Assembly: GCF_028009165.1 (NCBI RefSeq) | Contig: NC_079241.1 | Coordinates: 4,774,001-4,838,000, forward strand | Reading direction: 5' to 3' | Length of the DNA stretch: 64,000 nucleotides | Source: Akanthomyces muscarius | Taxonomy: Eukaryota > Ascomycota > Sordariomycetes > Hypocreales > Cordycipitaceae | Part shown: piece after piece, positions 44,291 to 55,900 of the stretch | How positions within the stretch are numbered: the first letter of the stretch is position 1 | Layout: the number at the start of each line of letters is the position of its first letter | Notes under the pieces: generated by a model | Seen by the model: the letters and a program-made list of their open reading frames with translations, nothing else | Told to the model about the DNA's origin: nothing | The model's database searches: none | Made by a program: the position numbers and the translations under genes

Positions 44291-44584
44291 TGGTCTGCCT
44301 GAACTCTGTCCAGCGCTCGCGGCCCCACTATACCTTTGGGGATGGCTGCCACTCTCCGAGCTTGTGCCTCGGCTCATTCTGCTTCCCCGGCGACACTCCG
44401 CGCATCCAAAAATCCGTTATTAGACTTCCCACCTGCGCCTTTCTGCTCATTCCTTCTTCTCCTCCTTCATCCATCTTTTTGTCTTCATCTTTTCTTCTTC
44501 TTATTCCTCCCCGGCAATCTGACACTGTCGTTGCTTTCCTTCTCCTCTTCTCCCTAGATACCACACATCACACAACCAGTCACA

Positions 44585-46002
44585 ATGGCCTCTCCTCGTA
44601 CGTTTTATGCTCTCTCTGGCTCTGCCGCCACCTCGGTCTACGAGAATCCCTCAACGGCGCGCAGAAACAAATGCTAACAAGGTCTTTTCCAACTACAGAG
44701 CAGATCCGCACTCCCATCACCGATCTTTTCAAGATCAAGCACCCCATCCTGCTTGCCGGCATGAACGTCGCTGCCGGTCCCAAGCTGGCTGCCGCCGTCA
44801 CCAACGCCGGTGGTATGGGTGTCATTGGCGGTGTCGGCTACACCCCCGAGATGCTCAAGGAGCAAATCGCCGAGCTCAAGGAGTACCTCGACGACAAGAA
44901 CGCTCCTTTCGGTGTCGACCTGCTCCTCCCCCAGGTCGGCGGCAGCGCCCGTAAGACCAAGTAAGCAAACCCGCACCTCGAAAACTCCGGTCTCTCCGCC
45001 ACGCTAGTCGAGGGCCCAGTCGTCACATGTGCAAACACGCGACTGCGTCATGGCATGCGCAAGGCTGAGAACAGAGCCGAGCATTGCAATCCGCGCCCCA
45101 AAGCCAACATATGCTAACATGTACTCCCTCTGCGCAGCCACGACTACACCAAGGGCAAGCTCGACGAGCTCGTCGACATCATCATCGAGTCCGGTGCCAA
45201 GCTCTTCGTCTCCGCCGTCGGTGTCCCCCCCAAGCACGTCGTCGACCGCCTGCACAAGGCCGGCATCCTCTACATGAACATGGTCGGCCACGTCAAGCAC
45301 GCCAAGAAGTGCGTTGACATTGGCGTCGACATCATCTGCGCCCAGGGCGGCGAGGGCGGTGGCCACACCGGCGACACCCCCACCACCGTCCTCATCCCTG
45401 CCGTCGTCGAGGCCGTCAAGAACGCCAAGTCGCCCCTCACCGGCGGCCCCGTCCAGGTCATCGCCGCCGGCGGCATCCACAACGGCCAGCTGCTCGCCGC
45501 CTCGCTCATGATGGGCGCCTCGGGCGTCTGGGTCGGCACGCGCTTCATCCTCACCGACGAGGCCGGCGCCCCCCGCGTCCACAAGGAGGCCGTCAAGAAC
45601 GCCGGCCACGACGACAACATCCGCACCATCATCTTCACCGGCCGCCCCATGCGCGTCCACAACAACCCCTACATCAACAACTGGGAGACGGAGCGCCAGC
45701 AGGAAATGAAGGAGCTCGCCGCCAAGGGCACCATCCCCTACGAGGCCGACCTCGACAAGTTCATGGACGTCATCGACTCGGGCGACCAGAAGAAGATGGG
45801 CGAGGCCGCCAAGAAGATTGGCATCGAGGCCCTCTCCCTCGACGAGGACGACGACCCCATCGACGCCTTCCGCCCCCTGCTCATGGGCAAGTGCGCCGCT
45901 GTTGTCAACGAGCAAAAGTCGGCCCGTGCCGTCATCGACGAGTTTGTCAACGACGCCGTCTCCTGGATGCAGCGCGGCAACAAGATGATTGCCAAGCTGT
46001 AA
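44585..46002 (+). CDS. Nitronate monooxygenase (2-nitropropane dioxygenase family)
   Basis: Three exons, 44585-44597, 44699-44960 and 45138-46002, give 379 aa. The first coding exon is only 13 bp (M-A-S-P plus one base); introns are 101 bp (GTACGT...TACAG) and 177 bp (GTAAGC...GCGCAG), both with GCTAAC branch sites. The FMN-binding TIM-barrel signatures are PILLAGMNVAAGPKLAAAVT and NAGGMGVIGGVGYTPE near the N terminus, then AQGGEGGGHTGD, VIAAGGIHNGQ and GASGVWVGTRFI. The enzyme oxidises propionate-3-nitronate and other alkyl nitronates to aldehydes with oxygen and FMN, a detoxification role. Length matches the fungal family (about 378 aa). Codon use is strongly C-ending, suggesting high expression. 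Confidence 0.94.
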
Positions 46003-47043
46003 ATGCAAATTTACACTACGAAAACAAAAACCATATGAAACAACTATATCATCTCATGGCTCGGCTTCGGCCAGCGTGAGAGGGAGAGCGGGATCGCTCT
46101 TCACCATTTTTGGGTGTTTTTATTTTCCTTTGTCGTATATCCTGTAGATTAGAAAGCATCTGAATAACGAGTCAAAAAATGGAAAACAAGACTGTTAAAA
46201 AATGTTAAAAAACATTATCGCCTCATTCGAAGCCTTCCTGTGACAACACTTTTATGCCCTGGTGATGCCCTGTGGCGTCCATTACGTCCAGCCCACGTAT
46301 TTTGGCTGACATGTGATGCCGCCCGCTTCCGCCGAGTCCATGTTGCCGAACCATCGGCCTTGTTTCCCCACAAATGGCCCTTCCGACGCCAAAGTCTCCT
46401 CGCTCGCTCGCTCGCTCCGGACACTTTGCCGCTTTCGTTCAGGCACTGGCGAGCTGCGGAGAGAAAAGGGGTTTGGGCGCTGGGCTGGCGAATGTCCGAA
46501 CCCAGTCAACTAACTGCGTTCCTCCGACCCCGTCCCCCACCATCACGGAGTTCTGAGCATGGCATGCAGGCGACTGCCAGCCTTCAAGTAAATAAGCAGA
46601 TAACTCGAAATGAGAAGAGATATGAAATAAAGTAGACGAGCCTATCTGTATATTGACCTGCTCCAATTGTTATCTTGCTTACCGTCTCATATAATTAAGT
46701 TGCAGTCATGTCGTCCCGTCTCATGTTGCCAGTCACAGCCAGCATCCATCGTGCCTGATTTTCATGTTTTTCATTCAATGCACCGTGCCTTGTACAACTT
46801 TTGTATCCTCTTCGTCTTTTTCCATTCCACCCTAGACTGATAAAACAAAGACAATAACGACAAAGAAAAAGTCTTGCAAGAATATGAAAATGCTGTAGCT
46901 GCTTGTAGATCAAACTCGCCTCCGCCATTGCCAACACCTCTAAAGCCCAGGCCTTCTGCTTATAAACCAGGCGCACATGCTTCGCCATTATAATATCGTT
47001 GTATCTTTTTTTTTTTCGTTCTTGATCTTGTAACTTATATCAC
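46003..47043. other. Convergent 3' intergenic region NMO/Glo3
   Basis: This AT-rich region holds the two 3' UTRs. A short CTCG tandem (about 46398-46415) and T-rich tracts are the only visible structure. No gene is supported. Confidence 0.6.
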
Positions 47044-48596
47044 TCAGTTGCCAAGGTACTGACGAATAGCACCTTGCAGGCGAGTGGCGCCCTCGCCGAC
47101 CAAGTTGCCCAAATTCTCCAAATCGTCGCTGGCAGTGATGCCAAACTTGCGCACAAAGTCTTTGGCGGCCGATTCCAGATCGCCGTACTCCTCCTCGGGC
47201 TCGTTCTCGGGGCGGCCAAAGTAGGCGTTGGAAGAAATAGATGTCGCACCCTCAAAGCCTTGCAAACGACCCTTAGCCTCGGCTTGCGTGTTGGGGTCGT
47301 AGGCTCCCTTGCCAAAGTATTCGTCCGATGAGATACCCTTCTGCATGCCGAATTTGCTGCGGGCATAATTATCAGAGTCATCTAGAGCAAAGGGTTTTAG
47401 CTGCTAATCACGAGTAAATACATTATACAGGCGTAACTTACCAACAGGGGCTTTGACAGGACCAACAGAGCCAAAACCACCGGCGTTCTTCTTCGTGTCC
47501 TTAGCAGCAGCAGCTTTGCCGCCGCCAATCTGGCCAAAGCCAAGTCTGGCGACACTCATGCCAAGTCTTTCCACTTCGGCGTTCGACTTTTGTCTAGTAT
47601 GTGACGAGCCACCGCGCGCAGGGCTGACAGGAGTGGGTGAAATAATAGTAGCGGCAGAGCTGGAGTTAGCAGGGGCCTGCTCTTCCTCCGCATCGGGATC
47701 ATAGCCCAGCTTGGCGATGCGATCGGCCTCCTCCTTGGCCTTCTTCTCCGCTTCGTCAAAGTCGATAACGTCCGCAGTAACCTTCTTTGCTCCGAGCTTC
47801 GTCGTTTTCTTAGCGCCCAGCACGTTAGTCTTGCGGGCAGCGCCTGTGGTGGTCGACTTTCTCAGAGCCGCGGAAGAGGTGCGACTGGCGGCGGGCTTTG
47901 CGTCAGCGTCGGGCTTGGCCAGGGGCGACGCGGATCGAGACCCATCCTTGCCAGCGTTGATGAAAGGAGAGGGGGTGCGGCCGACAACAGGTGGCGTGGC
48001 AGTTCGCGAGATTGGGGGAGTAGGGCGCTTGATGGCGGGCTTATCCCACGACGAGAAGAAGTCGTCATCTGGCTCTCCGGCCGGTGTGGCGGAAGCTTCA
48101 TCGACACCATCCGTAAGGACTACCTCCTCGGGATACATCTGCGCATCCTTGGCGGCGCGTCGCTTCAGTTCGTCCTTATATTTGGTGGCAGCGTTTGACT
48201 GATATTTCGTCTTGGGATCCTTGCTGTTGAGCGCAGCAGTACCGCCGTTGGCGCGGAAGAACTTGGCGGCAGACTCGTTACCACCAACCTTCATCAATCG
48301 CAGCTGTTCCCATTGCCATTGGTCAAGGTTCGTAGAGCGGACGAATGAGATGTGGACACCGAGGTTGCGATGGTTCGAGGAGCAGTCGAGACACAGATAA
48401 ATTCCCAAAGGGACAGAAGTCCAGGTGGGGTTGTTTTGGCCGCAGTCGAAGCAGGTCTGGAAGCAATAAGAGTTGTTAGCTGGGGCTGCTGCATCAGACT
48501 CTATTAAAAAACGCGTCTACTGACCTTGTTAGGCTGCTTAGACTTGAGCTTCTCAAAGATCTTGAGCGACTGCTGTTTCGTCGCAAGGCCACTCAT
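47044..48596 (-). CDS. glo3: ADP-ribosylation factor GTPase-activating protein Glo3 (ArfGAP2/3 type)
   Basis: Three exons, 48525-48596, 47442-48456 and 47044-47381, give 474 aa from ATG 48596. Introns are 68 bp (GTCAGT...TCCAG, GCTAAC branch) and 60 bp (GTAAGT...TCTAG). The ArfGAP zinc finger is CX2CX16CX2C with Cys 26, 29, 46 and 49, and the arginine finger lies in [16 protein letters not shown]. The middle is Ser/Thr/Ala/Lys-rich. The C terminus has the Glo3-type repeats [11 protein letters not shown] and [11 protein letters not shown], then an amphipathic helix region ending in RQYLGN. Glo3 stimulates GTP hydrolysis on Arf1 during COPI-coated vesicle formation in Golgi-to-ER transport. Its 5' end is divergent from tim21. 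Confidence 0.92.
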
Positions 48597-49024
48597 CTTG
48601 GCGGTCGTATAGCGGGGGCAAATTGGGTGCAGAGGGTCGATGCTCGGTATGTCGGGCCGGTACAAATATGTTCGCGATGCTACAGAATGTGACGGGACAG
48701 AGAGCGACCAAGATGTTTAGTTGGTCGCGCGTGGTTTGGCCAACACGGAATAAGGAGACTGGAGGTGAGGACACAACAGGGAGCGGGCTATTTTGGTAAA
48801 GTGGCATGAAGCGAAATCGCCCACTGTCATTGGGTGAATCTTGGCCTAGGCCCCCACCTCGAGATTCTGCCGAGGGCGGTGGACTCGTGGTGACCAGAAC
48901 GGGTTTGGCGATACTTCAGTCAAACTACAAGAGTTGGATGTCAACGTATCTCTCTCTGCATCGGCTTGTGGTTTTAGGACGCGCAGATTGTACTTGAGGA
49001 AATGGGCGCACGGATTTCGACATT
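48597..49024. promoter_or_regulatory. Divergent promoter glo3/tim21
   Basis: A 428-bp shared upstream region of two housekeeping genes. No TATA-like element or repeat stands out. Confidence 0.5.
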
Positions 49025-49906
49025 ATGAAAACCGTCACTTCCCTTGTGGCCCTGCGCCCCGCGACCAGCTTCATCAGCGCCCATAGCTTGCGGGCCTCGA
49101 CAATTGCTCGATCGTATGCGACACAGAATACCCAGGGACCGACGCCCCTAGGACCGAAGCGACGAGGCGTGACACCATTCAACGATGATGGATATGTTCC
49201 CTGGAAAGAGCTGTCCGTCCCAGAAAAGGCCGCGCGCGCGACGCAGCAGAGCTTCAACTTTGGATTCGTCCTCGTTGGCCTCGTGCTCACTGTCAGTGCT
49301 TTATGAATTGCAGATCTCGCATTCAATTCCTTTTGGCAACCCGACTCTAACCAAAAATGCACAGGGCGGCGTTGGATATCTTTTATGGACAGACGTTTTT
49401 TCGCCAAACAGCAAAACGGTCCAGTTCAACCGAGCCATCGACAAGATCAAGAAGGACGAGCGATGTCTGGAGCTTTTTGGCGATGCAAAGAAGATTCTCG
49501 CTCACGGCGAAGAAACGAATAATAAGTGGCAGCGCGCGCGACCTCTGGCGTACGTTGGATGAAGCCAAAAGCACCGGGCTGGTGACATGAGTACTGACTC
49601 GCCTCTGCAGATCGACTGAGCGTGTGGACAAGCAAGGTGTCCATCATCTGATTTTGCACTTTCACGTTAGTACTGCATCATCATTGTCTTGCTGGGGTGT
49701 AATCTGACAATCCACAGGTCGAAGGCCCGCGCAACCACGGCGTGGCGCAAGTCCACATGGTCAAGCTCCCCGGACATTCCGACTACGAGTACAAATACCT
49801 GTTTGTCGACGTCAAGGGCCACGAACGCGTATATCTGGAGAATTCTGAAGCGAACAGATCTGCCGGCAAGAAATCATTCTCCATGTTTGGAGTCAAATGG
49901 GATTGA
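49025..49906 (+). CDS. tim21: Mitochondrial inner-membrane translocase subunit Tim21
   Basis: Four exons, 49025-49291, 49365-49549, 49611-49665 and 49718-49906, give 231 aa (yeast Tim21 is 239 aa). Introns are 52-73 bp, all GT-AG. The N terminus (MKTVTSLVALRPATS...ASTIARSYATQ) is a typical presequence. A single membrane span, about 78-97, is split by intron 1 (FNFGFVLVGLVLT joined to GGVGYLLWTDVF). The intermembrane-space domain follows, with NRAIDKIKKDERC, HHLILHFHVEGP, AQVHMVKLP and DYEYKYLFVDVKG. Tim21 links the TOM complex to the TIM23 translocase and to respiratory-chain assembly. The last exon is in a frame with no long ORF of its own, so ORF-based annotation would miss it. Confidence 0.93.
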
Positions 49907-52900
49907 GGGGCCTCCATGTGAGGAACTGCCTCTCGTTCCTGGCGGTTACTCGTAGCGCCGATGGTGACCTACCCTGTACAATTTGTATACTATTTTGAGC
50001 ATTATGAGCAAACGCATTGTTTTGGCAAATGGCATATGGAAGACCGAATAGGAGCATCAAGGATACTAGCAGTTGGGAAGACCTAGCAAGCAAAGGCACC
50101 AGGCACACGCTGAAATGCACTTTTCTGACCTCATTTCACGCCAACGCAATATATCTGTCGACCTGCGCACATGTGCAAGCGCAATACCTGACAACATCTA
50201 AATAACTGAGATTGAAAGCGAGAGGGGTGTCATGGACCAAACGGCACGCGACAGAGAGAACGGACTGTGCATCGGCCTGGCAAGAGCGCGAGCATGTAGC
50301 TGAGTTAGAGTCGTGGCACCGAAACTTGAACTGCAGCACGACAATCGTCACGGTTCCTTGAGTGCGTAATTAGGCAAAAAATGAGCACTGCCAGAAGGCA
50401 ATACATCGCATTGGGCCGGCAGATTGCGCCGTTGAGACTGAAACGGGAATCATATGGCTCAATTCGGTCTAAGAGCCACATGATGGGAGCAGCTCTTCCG
50501 CTGTGTTGACCTGCCATCAAGACAAAGTCCGCGGAGCTGTCAGCTCATGGCTGAGAGGTACTTGTATGGTCCACACCAGATGTATCTTTTCCACAAGATT
50601 AACTGGCAATTCAGTTTCAATTGCCAACGGGGCTTTCAATGGCGGGAAGCTAGCTCCCCATGCCCCAAGGTGATATGCACACTCCCCTTTGTCCATCGGA
50701 GATTCGACAACGTCTCATTACACAGTGCGGCATACGAGCAAGTATCTCCAGCGCGGAGGAGAATTGCGGCGACGGAGACCGTCGGAGGGTGTGTGTGAAT
50801 AAAGCCGACGGGGTATGCAGACCTTGAAGCTCTTCCATAGGTCCCAGCCTCTCCCCCCGGTTGGGGAGATTTGGAGAGCGGGGAAAGCAAGACCAAGCTT
50901 GCAAGCTTTACTGGGGTTTGGTGAGGAGGCTAGAAGAGACATTGACAAAAAAGACTGCTGGGTAGGCAGTTGCAAGATGGGCCAAAAAGCATGTGAAACT
51001 GGCCATTGCGTCACAGACGAAGTGTATCTTAGAGATACGATCACCAATGCGGATAAGGCGGCCGAATTGTTGGGGCCGGGGTATGAGCTAGCGCAAGCTG
51101 TGCAGCGATAGCCGAACGCGATATCTTCTCATCTCAGTTGAGCCTCATTTTGCTTTACCTCGGCTATTGCTCTCACTCTGTCGATATCACACCAACAGCC
51201 ACCGTAGACCAAAACCCAACGGGCCGTGCACACCCCCGCCACGTGAGGGGGGGCCTCCATCATGCGGCGGGTAGGCTAACAAGTAAATTTTAGTTTTGTC
51301 TGATAGTAGGCAACTTGGCAGCGTCGACATCTGACTGAACCTAACATACCCCTGCAGTCCAGAGATTGCTGGTCCTGGCAGAACTGACACGCCCATGCAG
51401 CTACCCCACGACGGGAAACCAATATCCATACAGAGCCTCAAAGAGTGGGGGGGCAGATGAGCCGAGGCACAAGATGCCTGGCCCCCAGACACAACTGCTG
51501 CTACTGCTGCTGCTGCGCATTCCTCAAGGTCCAGAGCCGGCAGAAACGATGATACGATGCCGTTATGACTTATGCAGGTACCTCAACCCCCGCGCGGTGG
51601 CAGTTCTGTCAAGAGTCCTGGCGCGTTCCAAGCTGCTGCCTCGCCGCCGGCTACATGCATCCCTGTAGCTTGCGATGCGGCTTGTGATCTATTGTATTGC
51701 ATCTATGCATTCAGATACTGCAAATTGTTGATCACCTGGTGACTCATGGTGACCTGATAAGAAGTTGTCGCCGCAATGCCATGGTGCGAATGGCTTTGAC
51801 AAAGATGCAATGATGTCGGGTAATTTCAATTACCGCCCGGGCTTTGGAGAGGAGCACCCGACCTGACCAAGCACAGTAGGCTCGGGGAGCTTACCCTGTA
51901 GGGCACCGTCGCCATGACTGACTTGTCGACTGTTCTTGGGCATGACTTGGACCATGGAGGCCCCCAATTGCGTCAGGATGCAGATGTATGTCCACAGCTG
52001 TGTGTTGGCTGCTTGACTCGCACATCATATACAGTAGCGACGGTGACATTCGACATACATTGGCCATTGGACCCGAGTTTGGTCATATCCCTAAAAGGAG
52101 AAAATGTAATACCATCTCTTGCTACTCCGTACTGAGTTTCAAGCGGCAAGTGCGAACATATCTTTGACACCCGGCCAGCCCACGCCGGGGTTGTGCTCAC
52201 GGCCCTTGACCTCTTTATGGCAGGTGCGCTCTGTTTGTACTATAATTCACCATGCGTTCTTGTTGAAACAATATTTCATCATGAGGTTCTCACAGTTTCA
52301 GCTTGCCCTGGCAGGCCCCTGCCTCTGCACTGGTCCGCCATCAGCCGTCATCATATGCGGGAGGTGCGGGTTCTGCCGGCACAGTGTCAAGACGCAGAGG
52401 TACTTGAAGAATTTCTTGTCCATGTACAGTCGGAGTAACATCGAGGCACGTATTGTTCGCAGGTATCTGGATCGTCAGAGCAAAGCTGCGCAATTTCAGC
52501 TGTAGGGTCGCACTCGGGAACCCATCGCCTCTCCACCACGGGAAGTTACCCTGGCCGATTTTCAACGTCGAGTGGTACTTTTTCTCCTTTTTTCTCAGCT
52601 CCTTTCCACTTCACATGTTTTGACTCTCACGCAGGCATCAGCAGCAACGTCGTCTCTGCACTGTAACCTGCTCACCTTGCCTGCACTTGCCTGTTCCTTC
52701 CTCCCACCACACACGTTGGAGGGGGCCTGGCCTATATCGGATATAGTACTATGCGTCGGAAGATCGAGCGGCATTCACGCAAAGGAGAAGGTAGATCAGG
52801 CCATGCATGCCAAACTGCTACGCTCTCGGGGCGGAGTAAGGGCCCGCCGTATGGCAGGAATAAAGCAGAATCCACGGCCTCCTTTGTCGATGCCGATGCA

Positions 52901-55900
52901 ACAAACCCCCGCGGAGGCACCTTTACGACATGAGGGAGGCCTGATCGCGCACCTACCTCTTTTGGTGGTACCTTTTTTCGATTGCATGCCCGGGGATTCT
53001 TTCAATGGCGCCCCAGCCCTGCAGGCGGCTGCTGCAGGGGGGCCTCGTTCAATTTTTCTGCCATGTGCCTGACAGATTTTTTCTTTGGCTTCGCACGTTT
53101 TTTGTAATTGCATCACTAATATGATTAGACAAGGCTTTTGTACGCCGCTCATATCCGTCTGGCAGCCAACCATACGGCGCACACACCACCACACCCCACG
53201 CGCTCCATCTACAAGCCATGCCGGCAAGGGTCATGGTATGGGTTAGGCGAAGAATGGCCAGTGGCGCTTTCTCCCAGCCAGCCTCTCTCTGGGCATTATT
53301 AGCCCAAGATATGTATGAATCAGGAAGGACAAGGCCTTTCTGCTGCAGTAGCGCGGCTCCTCTCCAGCGCCCAGCGGAGCAGTGGTGGTTCCTATTACAC
53401 TGCGCTATTCGCCCAGGCTGTATGGAGTAGGCCGTGAGCGATTGTTCTATAGCGGCGCATTATAGCACCATTTTCTACTGTTCTGCCTTCTTCTGCCTCA
53501 CTGCCGTTGTCTTGGTAAGCATGCAATGGAACGTATTTTGACAGTGTGGTGGTGCGCAAAACAGACCGGGAGTACATCACTACCAAGTCAGTGGCAATCG
53601 CGTTCCGACATTGCCCGATGCTGCGAGTCAACCTGCAGGGCGAAAAAGAAGCATCTGCAGCGGGACCGTCCCGTAAAAAGCAAGCAAGACCCGAATTACA
53701 AATGGCCTGCTTGCCCAGTCTTACCTCTTCTTCGTACCCTGTAGCAGCCTAAGCGCTGGGACCTGTCGCAATTCGATAGCCGGGAGCATGGCCTTTTACA
53801 GCGCAGTCACTGGGCTAGACGCCGATGGGCCAAGATGGAAGGGGGGCGTGTGGTTGGAGCGGCCTTTTGCCCACGAGGGCCGGCTCACCGAACTATTGTT
53901 CGCCATCTGGGCGTTTTCCCCGCAATACGGAACGCAATTAATGAGAGACATGGGGGGAGAAGTGTACATGCGAAGAGTGCGAAACGAGCGAGAGCTAGGG
54001 CGCCCAGGATTCGCTTGGTTTCTTATTACACATTGCAACGTAGCAAAAGGTCCTGCCGAGAAGCGCGTTCACCCCCCGGTCTTTGGTTAGGCTCCTGCAA
54101 GCGGGCCAATGGTGATGTGTTCCTTGGGCCTGGAGTAGCCGTTTTCGGGTGACAGCGAGACGGGCTCCGTCTACCAGTAACGAGGACTGCTGCTACCTTG
54201 ATGGTAAGTTGAAGAAGAAGAATTTGCTCTCAATAGACGGATAGGTCTGTTCCTGTACCGACCTCGCCTCCATGACCAATAAAGGAGATATTACATTGCC
54301 TACATGACTAGTATAAGAAGCGAGCATATTGCGCGCATGAAAAGGGGGCTTGTGAGGTAGCAACGACGATATTGAAGAGGCCACGACGATGAGCCCAGAT
54401 CCGTCCAATCGTGCTCTTCAGCTTGCGTGGGGGACAGGTCTTCTCCGTAGGGGCAGCTCCCTGAATCGCCAATTTGCATCCAAATTGACGCCCACCCTGA
54501 TTCCTAATAACACCTTGGGGAGGGTTACATTCATCGTACATGAGCAAAGGTCATCCTTTACGTTAAATCCTGCTCAAGCCCCTTCGGTGAGCGCTTCCCC
54601 CCCTCTCTCTCCCCGTCGCAAGCCTCGTTACAGGGCCTTGCTCTCCAATGGAAAGCGCAAAAAGCCGTCAGCCTTGGCTTACATGACAATATACGTGCCA
54701 CCAAGCCTACGCCTCCTACTTGTTTTACATCCTTTGTCCCTGTGATGGCGCCTTTGATATTGGACACTGCCCCCCGCAACACACTCCTCTCCACATTGTA
54801 TCTTGGCTTGTTTTGGGGGGGGACATGTTGACCCCAGAAATAGAACACGAGCTTCAGTTTTAGGCTTCCATATCGGCCCGGGAGATTGTGCTAGTGGTGG
54901 AGTAGGCAGCGCTGACGAACAATCTGTCCTTCCACGCACCAAGGCACATGGGAATTGTGCTTGGCAGCCAAAGTCTGGGGGAGTCTCGGGCTAGCGAGGC
55001 GAGCCCATCTTCTGGGGCGAACGAGGCGCGCCTTTCGGCGAAGCCGACCGGAGGCCCTCTTTGGGTAAAAGTGGTCTAACTGGTAACAGGACCACCGCCG
55101 CCCGTCAGCTTCCACGTTGCCCATATCATTCTCGGAGCCAAGCCAGGAGGAAACAAAAATGTCTAATCGTGCTAGTGCTGTTCCCTTCTCTTATCTTCGG
55201 ACTTGATACCGGCGTTTTTCTCCTTCACTTCTTGACTCGAGATAACCCCAGTTCCGCTAAGTCCCCCCCCCCCCCCCCCATCATCATCATCATTATCGCA
55301 CACGCCCCCCTCCCCCCTCTACACCCCCCGGACCGCGACCGGGGAATACGGGGACTTTGAGCGCCACCAACAGGCTGCCCTAATCTGGCAGGAGCGTTCC
55401 TTCTTCCCCAGAATCCCGCTTCGATAACTTGGGTTTTGGTCCTTTTGTCTAAGCGTCATGGACGAAAACCTCCTCCGAGGCGGCGCGCCGTGCGGCCACC
55501 CGCCCCAATATGCCAATGGCAGCGGCATCAAATCTCGGCCTCGCCCCTTCTCTCACATGTTTGGCGGGACAAAGGCTTGTTTCTCCTTCCCGTAGTTCTG
55601 ACAAACGCCACCACCAAAGCTCTCTGGGTTTATCGCCCTGCTTTCCCTCCCTGGCCATCCATATTCTCCACCCCCACACTCTTTTTCCTTCCTGTCCTGC
55701 TATCCTCTCGATAGCGCACATATGTATCTCGCCAACCATGATAGCACGGCATATCATGTCCGGAGTCTGGAACCCGTCGCCGAGAGAGATACGGAAAAGG
55801 GAAAGAGGAGCTGCCACTGAAATTGCTAGCGCCGGGAGCTGGTACGGGGTAATTGTGATGATCGGTCACTGATAGTCTTTGCCTCTTCGAATGGGATGCC

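Larger units (their letters stand above)
42879..44584. promoter_or_regulatory. Divergent region between folate and nitronate monooxygenase genes
   Basis: This 1.7-kb region contains a G18 run (43591-43608), a 10-bp tandem repeat (44261-44290) and a long CT-rich leader (about 44440-44560) before the nitronate monooxygenase start. No coding frame is supported. Confidence 0.55.

Noticed and set aside
45004..46008. 334-codon minus-strand frame over nitronate monooxygenase
   Set aside because: Antisense to the strongly C-ending codons of a recognised enzyme; Val/Asp/Gly-rich translation.
50815..51111. 98-codon plus-strand frame MQTLKLFHRSQ...
   Set aside because: No homology pattern, no splice signals and an isolated position in gene-free DNA; kept out for lack of support.
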